Positions 29,806 to 37,746 of a DNA stretch of 64,000 nucleotides are shown here, one piece after another (the stretch's first letter is position 1; every line of letters starts with the position of its first letter). The translations under genes and the position numbers were made by a program. Origin of the DNA: Cupriavidus oxalaticus (GTDB lineage: Bacteria; Pseudomonadota; Gammaproteobacteria; Burkholderiales; Burkholderiaceae); NCBI RefSeq assembly GCF_016894385.1, contig NZ_CP069812.1:682001-746000 (forward strand). The letters are read 5' to 3'. The notes beneath the pieces were generated by a model that saw only the letters and a list, made by a program, of their open reading frames with translations, was not told where the DNA came from and made no database searches.

Positions 29806-30264
29806 TTAGCTGCAAACCGGACCGCCGGTGGCACTGTTCATGCTCTCGCGGGAGAGCGTGGTGGCGAACGGAGGCATGTTGACGTTCAACGGAACGAACG
29901 GGATAAAGGTGCTGACGGAAACGCCGGAAACGCTTACCGTGACGGATTCGCAGCTGCTTCGGGCGGTTGCGGGATCCGCCCCGCATCCGTCCGGGAGATA
30001 GGTGAGCTCGATGTTTCCTGGCTTCAGGATCGGCAGCAGCCCGGTCATCTTGTTGGTGATGATTCCCGCATTGGCATCGCAGACCACGGCCATGCGCGCG
30101 CCAAGGCGCGTGGCTTCGCCCGCGGTGTTCCAGTAGAACAGCAGACGCGAGAATTCGACGATGCCCAGCAACAAGGTCAGGAACACCCCGGCGACCAGCG
30201 CAAACTCGATGGCGGTGGCACCACGTTGTCTGCATGGCAAGCGAACGTATGGGACGGCTTTCAT
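29806..30264 (-). CDS. TadE-like minor pilin
   Basis: A 152-residue protein with a class III-type start: basic residues, then RG-ATAIEFALVAGVFLTLLLG, so the prepilin peptidase would cut after Gly and leave Glu5. One membrane helix, then a periplasmic domain with several cysteines that could pair. TadE/TadF pseudopilins are needed for Flp pilus assembly. The start overlaps the previous stop by 4 bp (30261-30264). TadE versus TadF cannot be settled by eye. Confidence 0.87.
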   Translation of the reverse strand: MKAVPYVRLPCRQRGATAIEFALVAGVFLTLLLGIVEFSRLLFYWNTAGEATRLGARMAVVCDANAGIITNKMTGLLPILKPGNIELTYLPDGCGADPATARSSCESVTVSVSGVSVSTFIPFVPLNVNMPPFATTLSRESMNSATGGPVCS

Positions 30265-30782
30265 AGCACTTGCCTCATCACAGTGACAATGTTGGAGAAC
30301 GTGATGCCTGAGGCGTTGATGAAGGACTGGAGCGGCGAATACTGGAAGCCGGAGATCTTGACAGCGACAAGGCTGATCGTTCCGGCTGCGGCGCCTGTGC
30401 CCGAGCTGTTGTCATAGGTGCTGACCGTGCCGTAGATGGCGTCACTGCAGTCCGAGGTGTGCAGGCGGTCGCAGACCGTCACCATGGATGGCGTGAGCCC
30501 ACTGACCAGTGCAGAACCGGTGCAAGAGACGTTGCCGTAGACTGCCAGGCACTTCGCTTCATCCACCGGATAAGCGAGGTCTTCCGGCGAGAACTGGGAC
30601 AGGTATCTTGCGGCGCTGCGGGTGGATTTGGTAAGGGCGTCGTACTGGTAGATCGCGCGGCCGTACTCCGCTACGCCGGACACCAGGATCACCAGTGGAA
30701 TCAGGACGATGGCGAACTCCACAGCCGCAACACCTCGCATGCGGCCGGAACGGTATCGATGTTCTCGCATGACTTCTCGCAT
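30261..30782 (-). CDS. TadE/TadF-like minor pilin
   Basis: A 173-residue TadE-domain protein. A basic leader and MRG-VAAVEFAIVLIPLVILVSG give a prepilin peptidase site with Glu5. It has a single membrane helix and a periplasmic domain with four or more cysteines. ATG 30782 has TAGGAG seven bases upstream; earlier in-frame starts have no such signal. It lies 10 bp after the tadG-like gene and is coupled to the next minor pilin. Confidence 0.87.
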   Translation of the reverse strand: MREVMREHRYRSGRMRGVAAVEFAIVLIPLVILVSGVAEYGRAIYQYDALTKSTRSAARYLSQFSPEDLAYPVDEAKCLAVYGNVSCTGSALVSGLTPSMVTVCDRLHTSDCSDAIYGTVSTYDNSSGTGAAAGTISLVAVKISGFQYSPLQSFINASGITFSNIVTVMRQVL

Positions 30783-30792
30783 GACAGGTCTC

Positions 30793-32043
30793 CTATTGCA
30801 CAAGCATTGGAACCTGGGGCCCTGCACCCGTGCCGGAGCCTGGGATGCCCTGGGTCGCGCACGGGCTGCCCGCCGAGGTAGAGATGCCCCGGTATTCGAC
30901 CCGTACTGCGTTGTTGTTGCCGTTGTTCTGCATCGGCTCGATCATCAGCAGGCATGCCCATGCCGTGACGGGCGCCTTGCCTCCGCTGAAGGCGGCGCAA
31001 TCCACCACGGGTGCGAGCATCAGCCGCCGGTCGGCGCCGCTCTTGTATTCCTCCTGCGACAAGGGGGTGCCCTTTGTTCCATTGGGATTTGTCCAACCCA
31101 TTGCGGCGTCGCCTTGATAGCGCTCATATGCCTTGCGCTTGTTGACGAAATCGGGATACGCGTTCTCTTTTGCGGACCAGGTCGTGTCGTTGTAGGCATA
31201 GCCCGTGAAGTCAGGTACGCCCAGCCGCTTGCCCGACGGCGGCGCGATCCCGAAGCGGCTGTTCCAATAGTCGGGAACGGAGTTGACGTTGCCTTGCGTA
31301 CCGACCTTCTCGATGCCGGTGAGATTGCATTGCCCTGCACCCTGCAACTGCTCCATCAGCGATTTGGCGTTGTCTTCCACGAGGCTGGCCCAGCCGAAGC
31401 TCCCGGGGCCATACTGGCTGGGGTTGCTGGCATCGAATTTCGAACTCAGCCATTGGCCGATCTTGTAGGGGGATGCCGGGTCGGGCTTGCACACGAAGAT
31501 CGGAATCGCACAGGCTGTCTGGGCCGAGGCCGTGGTCGCCATGGCAAAAGAACTGACGGTTGACGGACCGATGTTCACCTGGGGCAGCAGGTTGAGGACC
31601 TGGATGAACCACGTGGCGATGCCGCTGCGCTGGTTGCTGCACTTGACATACTTGATGGTGTCCAGGGGATAGGCACCGATTGCGCTGTCTTTGGGATAGA
31701 ACGCATGGTCGGGTGCGTCGCTGAACTGGACACTCAGGTCGGCGACCAGGGAAGTGGTCTCTTTCTGGAACATCATTTTGTTGATAGAGCCCGCTGTAAT
31801 GCCCGCAGCTTCCGCAACAGCCAGAGGCGTGGCGCCGGTCAGGTCCCGGGCCGCCGCCAGCGCACACGCATCCATGCTGTTCTGTTGCTCGCTCTTGGCA
31901 ACGTAGAGCTTGCCAAGATCGAGCGCCAGTCCGACAAAGCCGATCAGTACGGCAAGGGAGAGACCGACCATGATGGCGACAGCGCCGCGCTGACGAGCGA
32001 GCCGCGGTTTCGCCCGGCGTCGCGAAGGTGATGACAGGACCAT
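30793..32043 (-). CDS. TadG-like pilus assembly protein
   Basis: A 416-residue protein with the TadG N-terminal domain: RQRGAVAIMVGLSLAVLIGFVGLALDLG, a single helix followed by YVAKSEQQNSMDACALAAARDL. The rest is a large periplasmic domain with many cysteines and no von Willebrand motif that I can see. In Tad systems TadG anchors or stabilises the machine in the envelope. It ends in a Gly/Pro-rich stretch. The gene is 29 bp downstream of the small lipoprotein gene. Confidence 0.87.
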   Translation of the reverse strand: MVLSSPSRRRAKPRLARQRGAVAIMVGLSLAVLIGFVGLALDLGKLYVAKSEQQNSMDACALAAARDLTGATPLAVAEAAGITAGSINKMMFQKETTSLVADLSVQFSDAPDHAFYPKDSAIGAYPLDTIKYVKCSNQRSGIATWFIQVLNLLPQVNIGPSTVSSFAMATTASAQTACAIPIFVCKPDPASPYKIGQWLSSKFDASNPSQYGPGSFGWASLVEDNAKSLMEQLQGAGQCNLTGIEKVGTQGNVNSVPDYWNSRFGIAPPSGKRLGVPDFTGYAYNDTTWSAKENAYPDFVNKRKAYERYQGDAAMGWTNPNGTKGTPLSQEEYKSGADRRLMLAPVVDCAAFSGGKAPVTAWACLLMIEPMQNNGNNNAVRVEYRGISTSAGSPCATQGIPGSGTGAGPQVPMLVQ

Positions 32044-32072
32044 GATGGGTTCTCCCAGATCGGTACCAGGCT

Positions 32073-32417
32073 TCAGCGGCTGCCGTTGCCGCCCGACATG
32101 CCGATGCCGCCATAGCCTCCGGCACCGAAATCAACGGTGAACCCCGGGGTGCCGTTACCTTGCGCACTGCGGACCAGCGAACGGTCAAGGTTCTTCATCG
32201 CCGCCACTGCCGTCTTGCCATCCGTTCCGGTAATGGTCGGCAGGCCCGCGGGCGCATCCGGATTGATGATCTGCATCTGCGTCACTGTGGCCAGCGCCAC
32301 GCCGCGCTGGCCGTCCCAGACCGGCGTGGAGGTCATGCAGCCCGCCAGCGCCAGGCAGGCCGCGCTGCCCAGCATCAGGACGGCAGCGCCGCGCGAAAGC
32401 TTCAGTGTCTTGTTCAT
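32073..32417 (-). CDS. small lipoprotein in the Tad locus
   Basis: A 114-residue lipoprotein: a basic start, a hydrophobic stretch and lipobox LALAGC with Cys27. The mature part is short and ends in a Gly-rich tail (GAGGYGGIGMSGGNGSR). I do not recognise a domain. It sits 33 bp after the secretin gene, where a pilotin or RcpB/CpaD-like accessory protein would be expected, so helping the secretin insert in the outer membrane is a guess from position only. Confidence 0.8.
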   Translation of the reverse strand: MNKTLKLSRGAAVLMLGSAACLALAGCMTSTPVWDGQRGVALATVTQMQIINPDAPAGLPTITGTDGKTAVAAMKNLDRSLVRSAQGNGTPGFTVDFGAGGYGGIGMSGGNGSR

Positions 32418-32450
32418 GGTCGTTCTCCAGGTTCTGCTGGTGACGGCGGA

Positions 32451-34310
32451 TCAGTTGCCGCCAGACGTCGCGCCTGCTGCCGTGCCCGCGGCCCTGGCCA
32501 GCGCCAGGCGGGCGGCCGTGGCTTCGATGCGGGCGATGCGCGCGGCGGTGTCTTCGGGCGGCGGCAGGGCCGCGGTGCTGCGCACCGGTGCCGCCGATGG
32601 CGTTGGTGCCGCAGCCACGGCCGTTACCGTTACCGGCGGCACGGCAGCGGCCGGCGGCTCGTCCAGCGGCCTGCCCGTCGGCACCATCGAGATCGACGTA
32701 GCGGGCGCGCCTTCGGTGCGCGGAGGCGTCGGCGTGGCGGCGGGGGCCGCTGCCGGTGCGGCCGGCTGCGACGGCGCGGGCGCGGGCAGCGGTGCGGGCT
32801 TGCCACTGCCTTCCATATTGCCCATGAAGTACAGCGACAGCGGGTTGGGTGTGGAGAAGCTGTCGGTCGGCAGCGGATAGTTGTTGGTCTGCATCGGCTT
32901 GACCAGGCGCGGCGTGATGACGAACACCAGCTCGGTCAGGTCCTGCTGGTACTGGGTGCTGCGGAACAGCGTGCCGAGCACGGGCACCTCCCCAGCGCCC
33001 GGCAGTGCCTTGAGCGAGCCGCGCGCGCTGTCCGTCAGCAGGCCGCCGATGGCGAAGCTTTCGCCATCGCGCATCTGCACCGTGGTGGAGGCGCGGCGGG
33101 TAGTGATGAGAGGAAGCACGGTCTGGCCGGCCAGCGTGCTGCCGCTGACGGTGGCGCCGGTGGGCGACAGCTCGGACACCTCCGGTGCCACCTTCAGGTG
33201 GATGCGGCCGTTTGCGAGCACCGTGGGCGTGAACTTCAGTCCCACGCCGAACTCCTCTTCCTGCAGCGTGACGGTGCCGGCACCATTCAGCACATTGGCC
33301 TGTGCCACCGGGATATAGATCTTGCCGCCTGCCAGGAAGCTGGCTTCCTGGCCGCTGATGGTGACCAGGTTCGGTTCGGCCAGGATCTTGACCAGGCTGT
33401 CGTTCTTCTGCGCATCGACGGCGATGTCAAAGGGGCGGTTGTTGGCCTTGCTGGCAAAGATCGCGGTCGAAGCGCCAGTCAGCAGCGAAGTCACCAGGCC
33501 GCCGGTCCATGAGCCGAAGCCGCCTTGCAGGTTCACCGTCGAGCCGAGCTGGTTGAGCAGCGTCTTGGAGACCTCGGCCACCTTCACTTCCAGCATCACT
33601 TGCTGTGGCGTGTCCACCGACAGCATGTTGAGTACGTTGCCTTTCTTGTTGGCGTCGCTGTGCGCCGCGTTGGCGTAAGCCTGGGCAATGTCCATGGCTT
33701 GCTGCGCGGCCTGGGCGTTGGTGACGCTGCCGGTCAGCACCAGGTTGTCGGCGGCGGTCATGACCCGGATGCCGGGCTCGCCGGGCAGCAACTGCCCGAG
33801 TGAAGTCTGCAGGCCGCCGGCATCCGCATTGACCACCACGTTGATGATGCTGCAGGCGCCGCTGCGGCCCTGCACGATCATGTTGGTGGTGCCGACGGTG
33901 CGGCCCAGCACATAGAGGGTTTGCGGCGACACCATGGTGGCCTGGACGACGGCGGGATTGCCCAGGGTACGGTTGCGGACGGGCTCCTGCAGGCTGATCA
34001 GCTGCGACTTGCCGACCGGCACGACCACGCTGGATTCATTGCGGACGGCGCCGATGCAATTGGGTCCGCGTGCCTCGGCGGCGGGTGCCGCAGCCGTGTT
34101 CTGCGCCACCGTGGCAGGTCCGCCGGGCGTCATGCTGATCGTCATCTGCATCGGGCCGGCTGGCGTTTTGGCGGCAGCGGGTGCGGCGCCCCTGGTCAGG
34201 TTGCCGGCCTCCATGGCGGCCTGTGCGGCCGCCGCAAGGGGCGTGCAGAGAATGGCGGCCAGCACCAGGATGCGGGCACTGCCTGCGGCTTTGGTTCTGT
34301 TGTGGTGCAT
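32451..34310 (-). CDS. rcpA: Tad pilus outer-membrane secretin RcpA/CpaC
   Basis: A 619-residue secretin: signal peptide, an N-terminal pilus-secretin domain (about 75-150, with VPVGKSQLISLQEPV), a BON-like part, then the secretin barrel with LVTISGQEASFLAGGKIYIPV and the closing LTELVFVITPRLVKPM. The last 120 residues (from about 498) form a Pro/Ala-rich tail unusual for the family. ATG 34310 has GGGGAGG upstream and gives a clean signal peptide. It forms the outer-membrane pore for Flp pili, next to cpaB. Confidence 0.93.
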   Translation of the reverse strand: MHHNRTKAAGSARILVLAAILCTPLAAAAQAAMEAGNLTRGAAPAAAKTPAGPMQMTISMTPGGPATVAQNTAAAPAAEARGPNCIGAVRNESSVVVPVGKSQLISLQEPVRNRTLGNPAVVQATMVSPQTLYVLGRTVGTTNMIVQGRSGACSIINVVVNADAGGLQTSLGQLLPGEPGIRVMTAADNLVLTGSVTNAQAAQQAMDIAQAYANAAHSDANKKGNVLNMLSVDTPQQVMLEVKVAEVSKTLLNQLGSTVNLQGGFGSWTGGLVTSLLTGASTAIFASKANNRPFDIAVDAQKNDSLVKILAEPNLVTISGQEASFLAGGKIYIPVAQANVLNGAGTVTLQEEEFGVGLKFTPTVLANGRIHLKVAPEVSELSPTGATVSGSTLAGQTVLPLITTRRASTTVQMRDGESFAIGGLLTDSARGSLKALPGAGEVPVLGTLFRSTQYQQDLTELVFVITPRLVKPMQTNNYPLPTDSFSTPNPLSLYFMGNMEGSGKPAPLPAPAPSQPAAPAAAPAATPTPPRTEGAPATSISMVPTGRPLDEPPAAAVPPVTVTAVAAAPTPSAAPVRSTAALPPPEDTAARIARIEATAARLALARAAGTAAGATSGGN

Positions 34311-34374
34311 TTTGGATCCTCCCCCCGGAGCGGTGATGCCTTTCAGGATTCGTTGGGTGCGCTGCAGGAATGGC

Positions 34375-35220
34375 TCAGAAGCATTCGACACCACCCTGCA
34401 TGCCGGCCAGCACGCCGATGCAGTTGCCGGAACGTGCCGGCTGCGCGGCCACGGTACGGGTCTTCACGACGGTGCGCGTCGCGGTCTGCGTCACCACCTT
34501 GACCGGCGCTTCCGGCGCCTTGCCCAGCAGCGTGCCCTTGGTGGCGCCGCCGGTGTTGATATCGGCCACGTCCATCTGGTTGCGCAGCACCAGCGACAGC
34601 GTGCCGACGCTGCGTGCCACGTCGAGCTTCTCTGCCTGCTCGGGCGTGACTTCCAGCGTGACGGCGTTGACCACCTTGGGCTGGGTGTCGTCGCGGCTGA
34701 CCTGTTGCGCGACCGCCAGCACCAGGATCTTTTCCAGCACGATCTTGGAGATGCTGTTGCCGTTCTGCGCGCTCTTCGCTTCTTCGTTGGTATTGACGAT
34801 CACGTCGACATAGTTGCCAGGCAGCGCGAAGCCGGCCACGCCCACGACGTCGTTGACGCGCACGGTGATGGCGCGCTTGCCGTCGTTGATCACGGCGGAG
34901 AGACCGCCCTTGGTGCCCTCCGGCGCCAGCTTGGCGTCGAGGATAGGCTCGCCACGCTGGAGGCTGGTGCGCACCACGCGTCCTTCCAGCGTCTTGACGT
35001 CGTCGAACGCGCCCGGCGGCACGCTGGTGGTGGGCCAGCTGACCAGCCGGAGCTGGCTGCCATTGAGCGGTTGCCCGAGATTCAGGTCATTGGCGGCTAC
35101 CACTACCTGTTTGACCGAGCTGGACGATTGCTGGACCAGCCAGCGCGAGGCGGATACCACCGCGGCCACGCCGGCGACCAGGGCAATCAGCAGCATCAGG
35201 ATTGCGCGCGTGTTTTTCAT
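34375..35220 (-). CDS. cpaB: Flp pilus assembly protein CpaB/RcpC
   Basis: A 281-residue periplasmic protein with an N-terminal membrane anchor (MLLIALVAGVAAVVSAS) and a SAF domain at about 35-100 containing VVVAANDLNLGQPLNGSQL. The middle part carries GNYVDVIVNTNEE. Two cysteines near the C-terminus could form a bond. CpaB works with the secretin in Tad systems. It is 53 bp after the ATPase gene and 64 bp before the secretin gene. Confidence 0.9.
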   Translation of the reverse strand: MKNTRAILMLLIALVAGVAAVVSASRWLVQQSSSSVKQVVVAANDLNLGQPLNGSQLRLVSWPTTSVPPGAFDDVKTLEGRVVRTSLQRGEPILDAKLAPEGTKGGLSAVINDGKRAITVRVNDVVGVAGFALPGNYVDVIVNTNEEAKSAQNGNSISKIVLEKILVLAVAQQVSRDDTQPKVVNAVTLEVTPEQAEKLDVARSVGTLSLVLRNQMDVADINTGGATKGTLLGKAPEAPVKVVTQTATRTVVKTRTVAAQPARSGNCIGVLAGMQGGVECF

Positions 35221-35273
35221 GATGACTCTCCCTGCGTTGGATGCTTATGGGGTGATGCGGGCAATGTCCGGGC

Positions 35274-36689
35274 TCAGACAGTGGCCCGGTGGCTACCGGC
35301 CCAGCGGTGCGCCATGCCGCCCGAAGCGGCCTCCGGTGTTGGCCGAAGGCCGTAGTAGTACTGCCAGGCGCCGATCAGGCTGTCTTCGGTAATGGCTGGC
35401 GTCCGGCCGTGGTAGCGCACCTCGGAGGCCACCAGCCGCAGCAGGTCGCGCGGGATGCAGGCGAGCAGCGGCATATCCGCGGAGAAGTGCAGGCTTTCCA
35501 CCAGGAAATCGAAGACGGCTTCGGTGCTGCTCAGCCCGAAATCCGCTGCGGTGCGCTGGTACACCTCGCGATAGTCATCGCGTGACAGGGGGCCTACGTA
35601 AAGCTTGCTGCCGAGCCGGCGCAGGAAAGCCTCGTCGCCCAACTCGCCTGGCTCGAGATTGGTGGAGAACACAGGCCATACGTCGAACGGCACCGCGAAG
35701 CGCACGCCGGTGCGCAACGTGAACATGTCGACGTTGCGGTCCAGCGGCACGATCCAGCGGTTCAGCAGGTCGGACACGCTGACCAGCTGCCGGCCCAGGT
35801 CATCGATGATGTAGATGCCGTTGTTGGCCTTCATGTGCGGCGGCGCCTGGTAGAAGCCCGAGGTATCGTCGTAGCGCAGGTCCAGGGTCGACAGTGTCAG
35901 TTCACCGCCGGACAGCACCACCGGGCGGTGGCACAGGATCCAGCGGCGGTCCAGCGTGCGGTGCGCCAGCGAGGCCTTGCCGGCGTCGAACGGGACATGC
36001 ACCAGCGGATCGAACACCTGGATGATCTCGCCGGCCACCGTGATCGCGTGCGGCACGGGCACGGCGCCGGGCAGCAGCACGCCGAGGCGCTGCGCCAGGT
36101 AGGTCTTGCCGCTGCCCGGCGGGCCGTAGATCATCAGCGCACGGGAGGTGTTCAGCGCCATCCCGATCGCATCCAGCAGGTGCAACGGGACCACCAGGTC
36201 ATGGAAGGCCGCGGTGACGTCTGCCTTGGTCACGGCTGCCTGGCTGACCGAGTGGCGTTGCACGGCATCGAGGTAGGCGTCGAGCGTGACCGGCGCAGCG
36301 CCGGTGTAGTTGCAGCGCGCGGTAGCCTCCGCGGCGCGCGTGTAGCCGGCGTCGGTCAGGCGGAAGCGCACGTCCAGGTCGCTGGCACCGCGATGCGCGA
36401 TCTCGAACAGGCGCTCGCGCACGGCCACGGCGGCGATCTCGTTGACCACGGTGGCGGGCAGCTTCAAGGTTTCGGTGAGCACTGCCAGCGTGACGCTGCG
36501 GTGCAGGTAGGCGGCCTTCAGCACCAGGCTCAGCAGTTGGGTGATCTCCAGCCCGGTTTCAGCGATGCTCCGCGGCAGGACATGCCACGGCGGCACTGGC
36601 AGCTGGCCAAGCTCGGCGTGGCTCTGCCTGGTACCCGCAACCGGCTCCAGGTGCCGCGGCGCTTGCGCTGTGTCGTGATGCTCGATCAT
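35274..36689 (-). CDS. AAA-type ATPase in the Tad locus
   Basis: A 471-residue protein. An N-terminal region of about 150 residues looks helical (no named domain), then a P-loop ATPase core with Walker A GPPGSGKT (189-196), Walker B GIYIIDDLG, and an Arg-rich sensor area. It resembles MoxR/RuvB-like AAA+ proteins more than secretion ATPases. The ATG at 36689 was preferred over 36716 because GGGGGA lies five bases upstream. It sits between tadV and cpaB, so it belongs to the pilus operon, but no role in Flp pilus assembly is established to my knowledge. A chaperone or remodelling function is possible. Confidence 0.82.
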   Translation of the reverse strand: MIEHHDTAQAPRHLEPVAGTRQSHAELGQLPVPPWHVLPRSIAETGLEITQLLSLVLKAAYLHRSVTLAVLTETLKLPATVVNEIAAVAVRERLFEIAHRGASDLDVRFRLTDAGYTRAAEATARCNYTGAAPVTLDAYLDAVQRHSVSQAAVTKADVTAAFHDLVVPLHLLDAIGMALNTSRALMIYGPPGSGKTYLAQRLGVLLPGAVPVPHAITVAGEIIQVFDPLVHVPFDAGKASLAHRTLDRRWILCHRPVVLSGGELTLSTLDLRYDDTSGFYQAPPHMKANNGIYIIDDLGRQLVSVSDLLNRWIVPLDRNVDMFTLRTGVRFAVPFDVWPVFSTNLEPGELGDEAFLRRLGSKLYVGPLSRDDYREVYQRTAADFGLSSTEAVFDFLVESLHFSADMPLLACIPRDLLRLVASEVRYHGRTPAITEDSLIGAWQYYYGLRPTPEAASGGMAHRWAGSHRATV

Positions 36690-36771
36690 TGCCGTCCCCC
36701 GTTTGCTGATGTGCATTTCCGTTCTGCAGGGCGACTGCCGAGGGCAGGCGCGTTTGTTCTGTTATGTGTGC

Positions 36772-37275
36772 TCATCTGGCGGCAAAGAGCATGACCAGCG
36801 TGCCGGCGGCGATGGCTACGCCATAAGGCAGCGCACCGACCGACGGCGCGCCCGCCTTGCCGCGGACAATGCCGCCAATGTTGCGGAACACCTGGCCGCC
36901 GCTACGGAACCAGTACACATGGGCAAGAGCCCAGACGCCGCCCAGCAGGAACGCCGCCAGCGCAATCTCGAAGGCCATGGCTGCGCCTAGCCAGGCGCCG
37001 ATGGCGGCCATCAGCTTGACGTCGCCGGCGGCCATGCCGCCCAGCATGTAGAGCGGCAGGAATACCGCGAGCCCGGTAAGCCAGCCGAGTGTCCAGCCAA
37101 CCAGACCGCTGCCGAAGCCAAGCAGCGCGACCTGTGCCGGCAGGGCCAGCAGCCAGGCGCCGAATGTCAGCCAGTTCGGGATGCGGCGCCGCTGCAGGTC
37201 GATGGCTGCAGCTGTCAGTACGATCGCAATGGCGATCGGGCCAATAAAAGGTGAGAGCGCGGAGGCGGTGTGCAT
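36772..37275 (-). CDS. tadV: Flp prepilin peptidase TadV/CpaA
   Basis: A 167-residue inner-membrane aspartic peptidase (A24 family) that trims Flp and TadE-like prepilins. The two catalytic aspartates are Asp26 in AAIDLQRRRIPN and Asp85 in the GGMAAGDVKL motif. About five membrane segments. ATG 37275 has AGAGGA upstream; an earlier TTG codon in the same frame has none. It follows the first Flp gene by 14 bp. Confidence 0.92.
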   Translation of the reverse strand: MHTASALSPFIGPIAIAIVLTAAAIDLQRRRIPNWLTFGAWLLALPAQVALLGFGSGLVGWTLGWLTGLAVFLPLYMLGGMAAGDVKLMAAIGAWLGAAMAFEIALAAFLLGGVWALAHVYWFRSGGQVFRNIGGIVRGKAGAPSVGALPYGVAIAAGTLVMLFAAR

Positions 37276-37289
37276 GGCGTCCTCTTGTT

Positions 37290-37472
37290 TCAAGGCATGG
37301 CCGGCATGACGGCGACCACGGCTTCAAACAGCTCATTGACCTTGGTGCCCAGGAAGCCCACCGTCACCACGATCACCATGGCAATCAGCGCGCCGATTAA
37401 TGCGTATTCGATTGCAGTGACGCCGTGCTCGTCGCGTTGCAGCGCTTTCCACTTCGCGATGATGGTTCGCAT
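37290..37472 (-). CDS. flp: Flp-type pilin, copy 1
   Basis: A 60-residue Flp prepilin. The leader of 17 residues ends in DEHG, then VTAIEYALIGALIAMVIVV, with the Flp signature Glu5-Tyr6 after the cleavage site. The mature pilin is about 43 residues, with a short C-terminal part ending AVMPAMP. ATG 37472 has GGAG upstream. It lies between copy 2 and tadV, 88 bp after copy 2 with a hairpin in the gap. Confidence 0.93.
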   Translation of the reverse strand: MRTIIAKWKALQRDEHGVTAIEYALIGALIAMVIVVTVGFLGTKVNELFEAVVAVMPAMP

Positions 37473-37505
37473 GCTGAGCTCCGGTAACAGATGCAGTCGC
37501 TGCAT

Positions 37506-37541
37506 GCGCGACGTTGACGTTTGGCGGCATCCACGTCGCGC
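37506..37541 (-). other. intercistronic hairpin between the two Flp pilin genes
   Basis: GCGCGACGT (37506-37514) and ACGTCGCGC (37533-37541) are perfect 9-bp arms around an 18-nt loop. There is no T run, so it is more likely a processing or stabilising structure than a full terminator. It would allow the first pilin message to outlast the rest. Confidence 0.65.
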
Positions 37542-37560
37542 AGTACGTTGCTGTGCCGGA

Positions 37561-37746
37561 TCAGGTTGACGGCACCGTCAGCTTCGATGCGATGTAGCTG
37601 AAGATGCTGGTCAGGTTCGTGCCGACGGTCGTTACCGTCGCGATGATGACCACGGCGATCAGCGAGGCGATCAGGCCGTACTCGATGGCGGTGACGCCAT
37701 CTTCGTCGCGGACGAAATTCAGCATGGATTGGGTCAGGGTTTTCAT
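37561..37746 (-). CDS. flp: Flp-type pilin, copy 2 (first gene of the Tad operon)
   Basis: A 61-residue Flp prepilin: leader ending RDEDG, then VTAIEYGLIASLIAVVIIATV with Glu5-Tyr6. It is close to copy 1 through the leader and helix and differs in the C-terminal third (SIFSYIASKLTVPST). ATG 37746 has AAGGAGC upstream. As the promoter-proximal gene it is probably the major pilin. I could not find a convincing promoter in the 370 bp upstream. Confidence 0.93.
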   Translation of the reverse strand: MKTLTQSMLNFVRDEDGVTAIEYGLIASLIAVVIIATVTTVGTNLTSIFSYIASKLTVPST

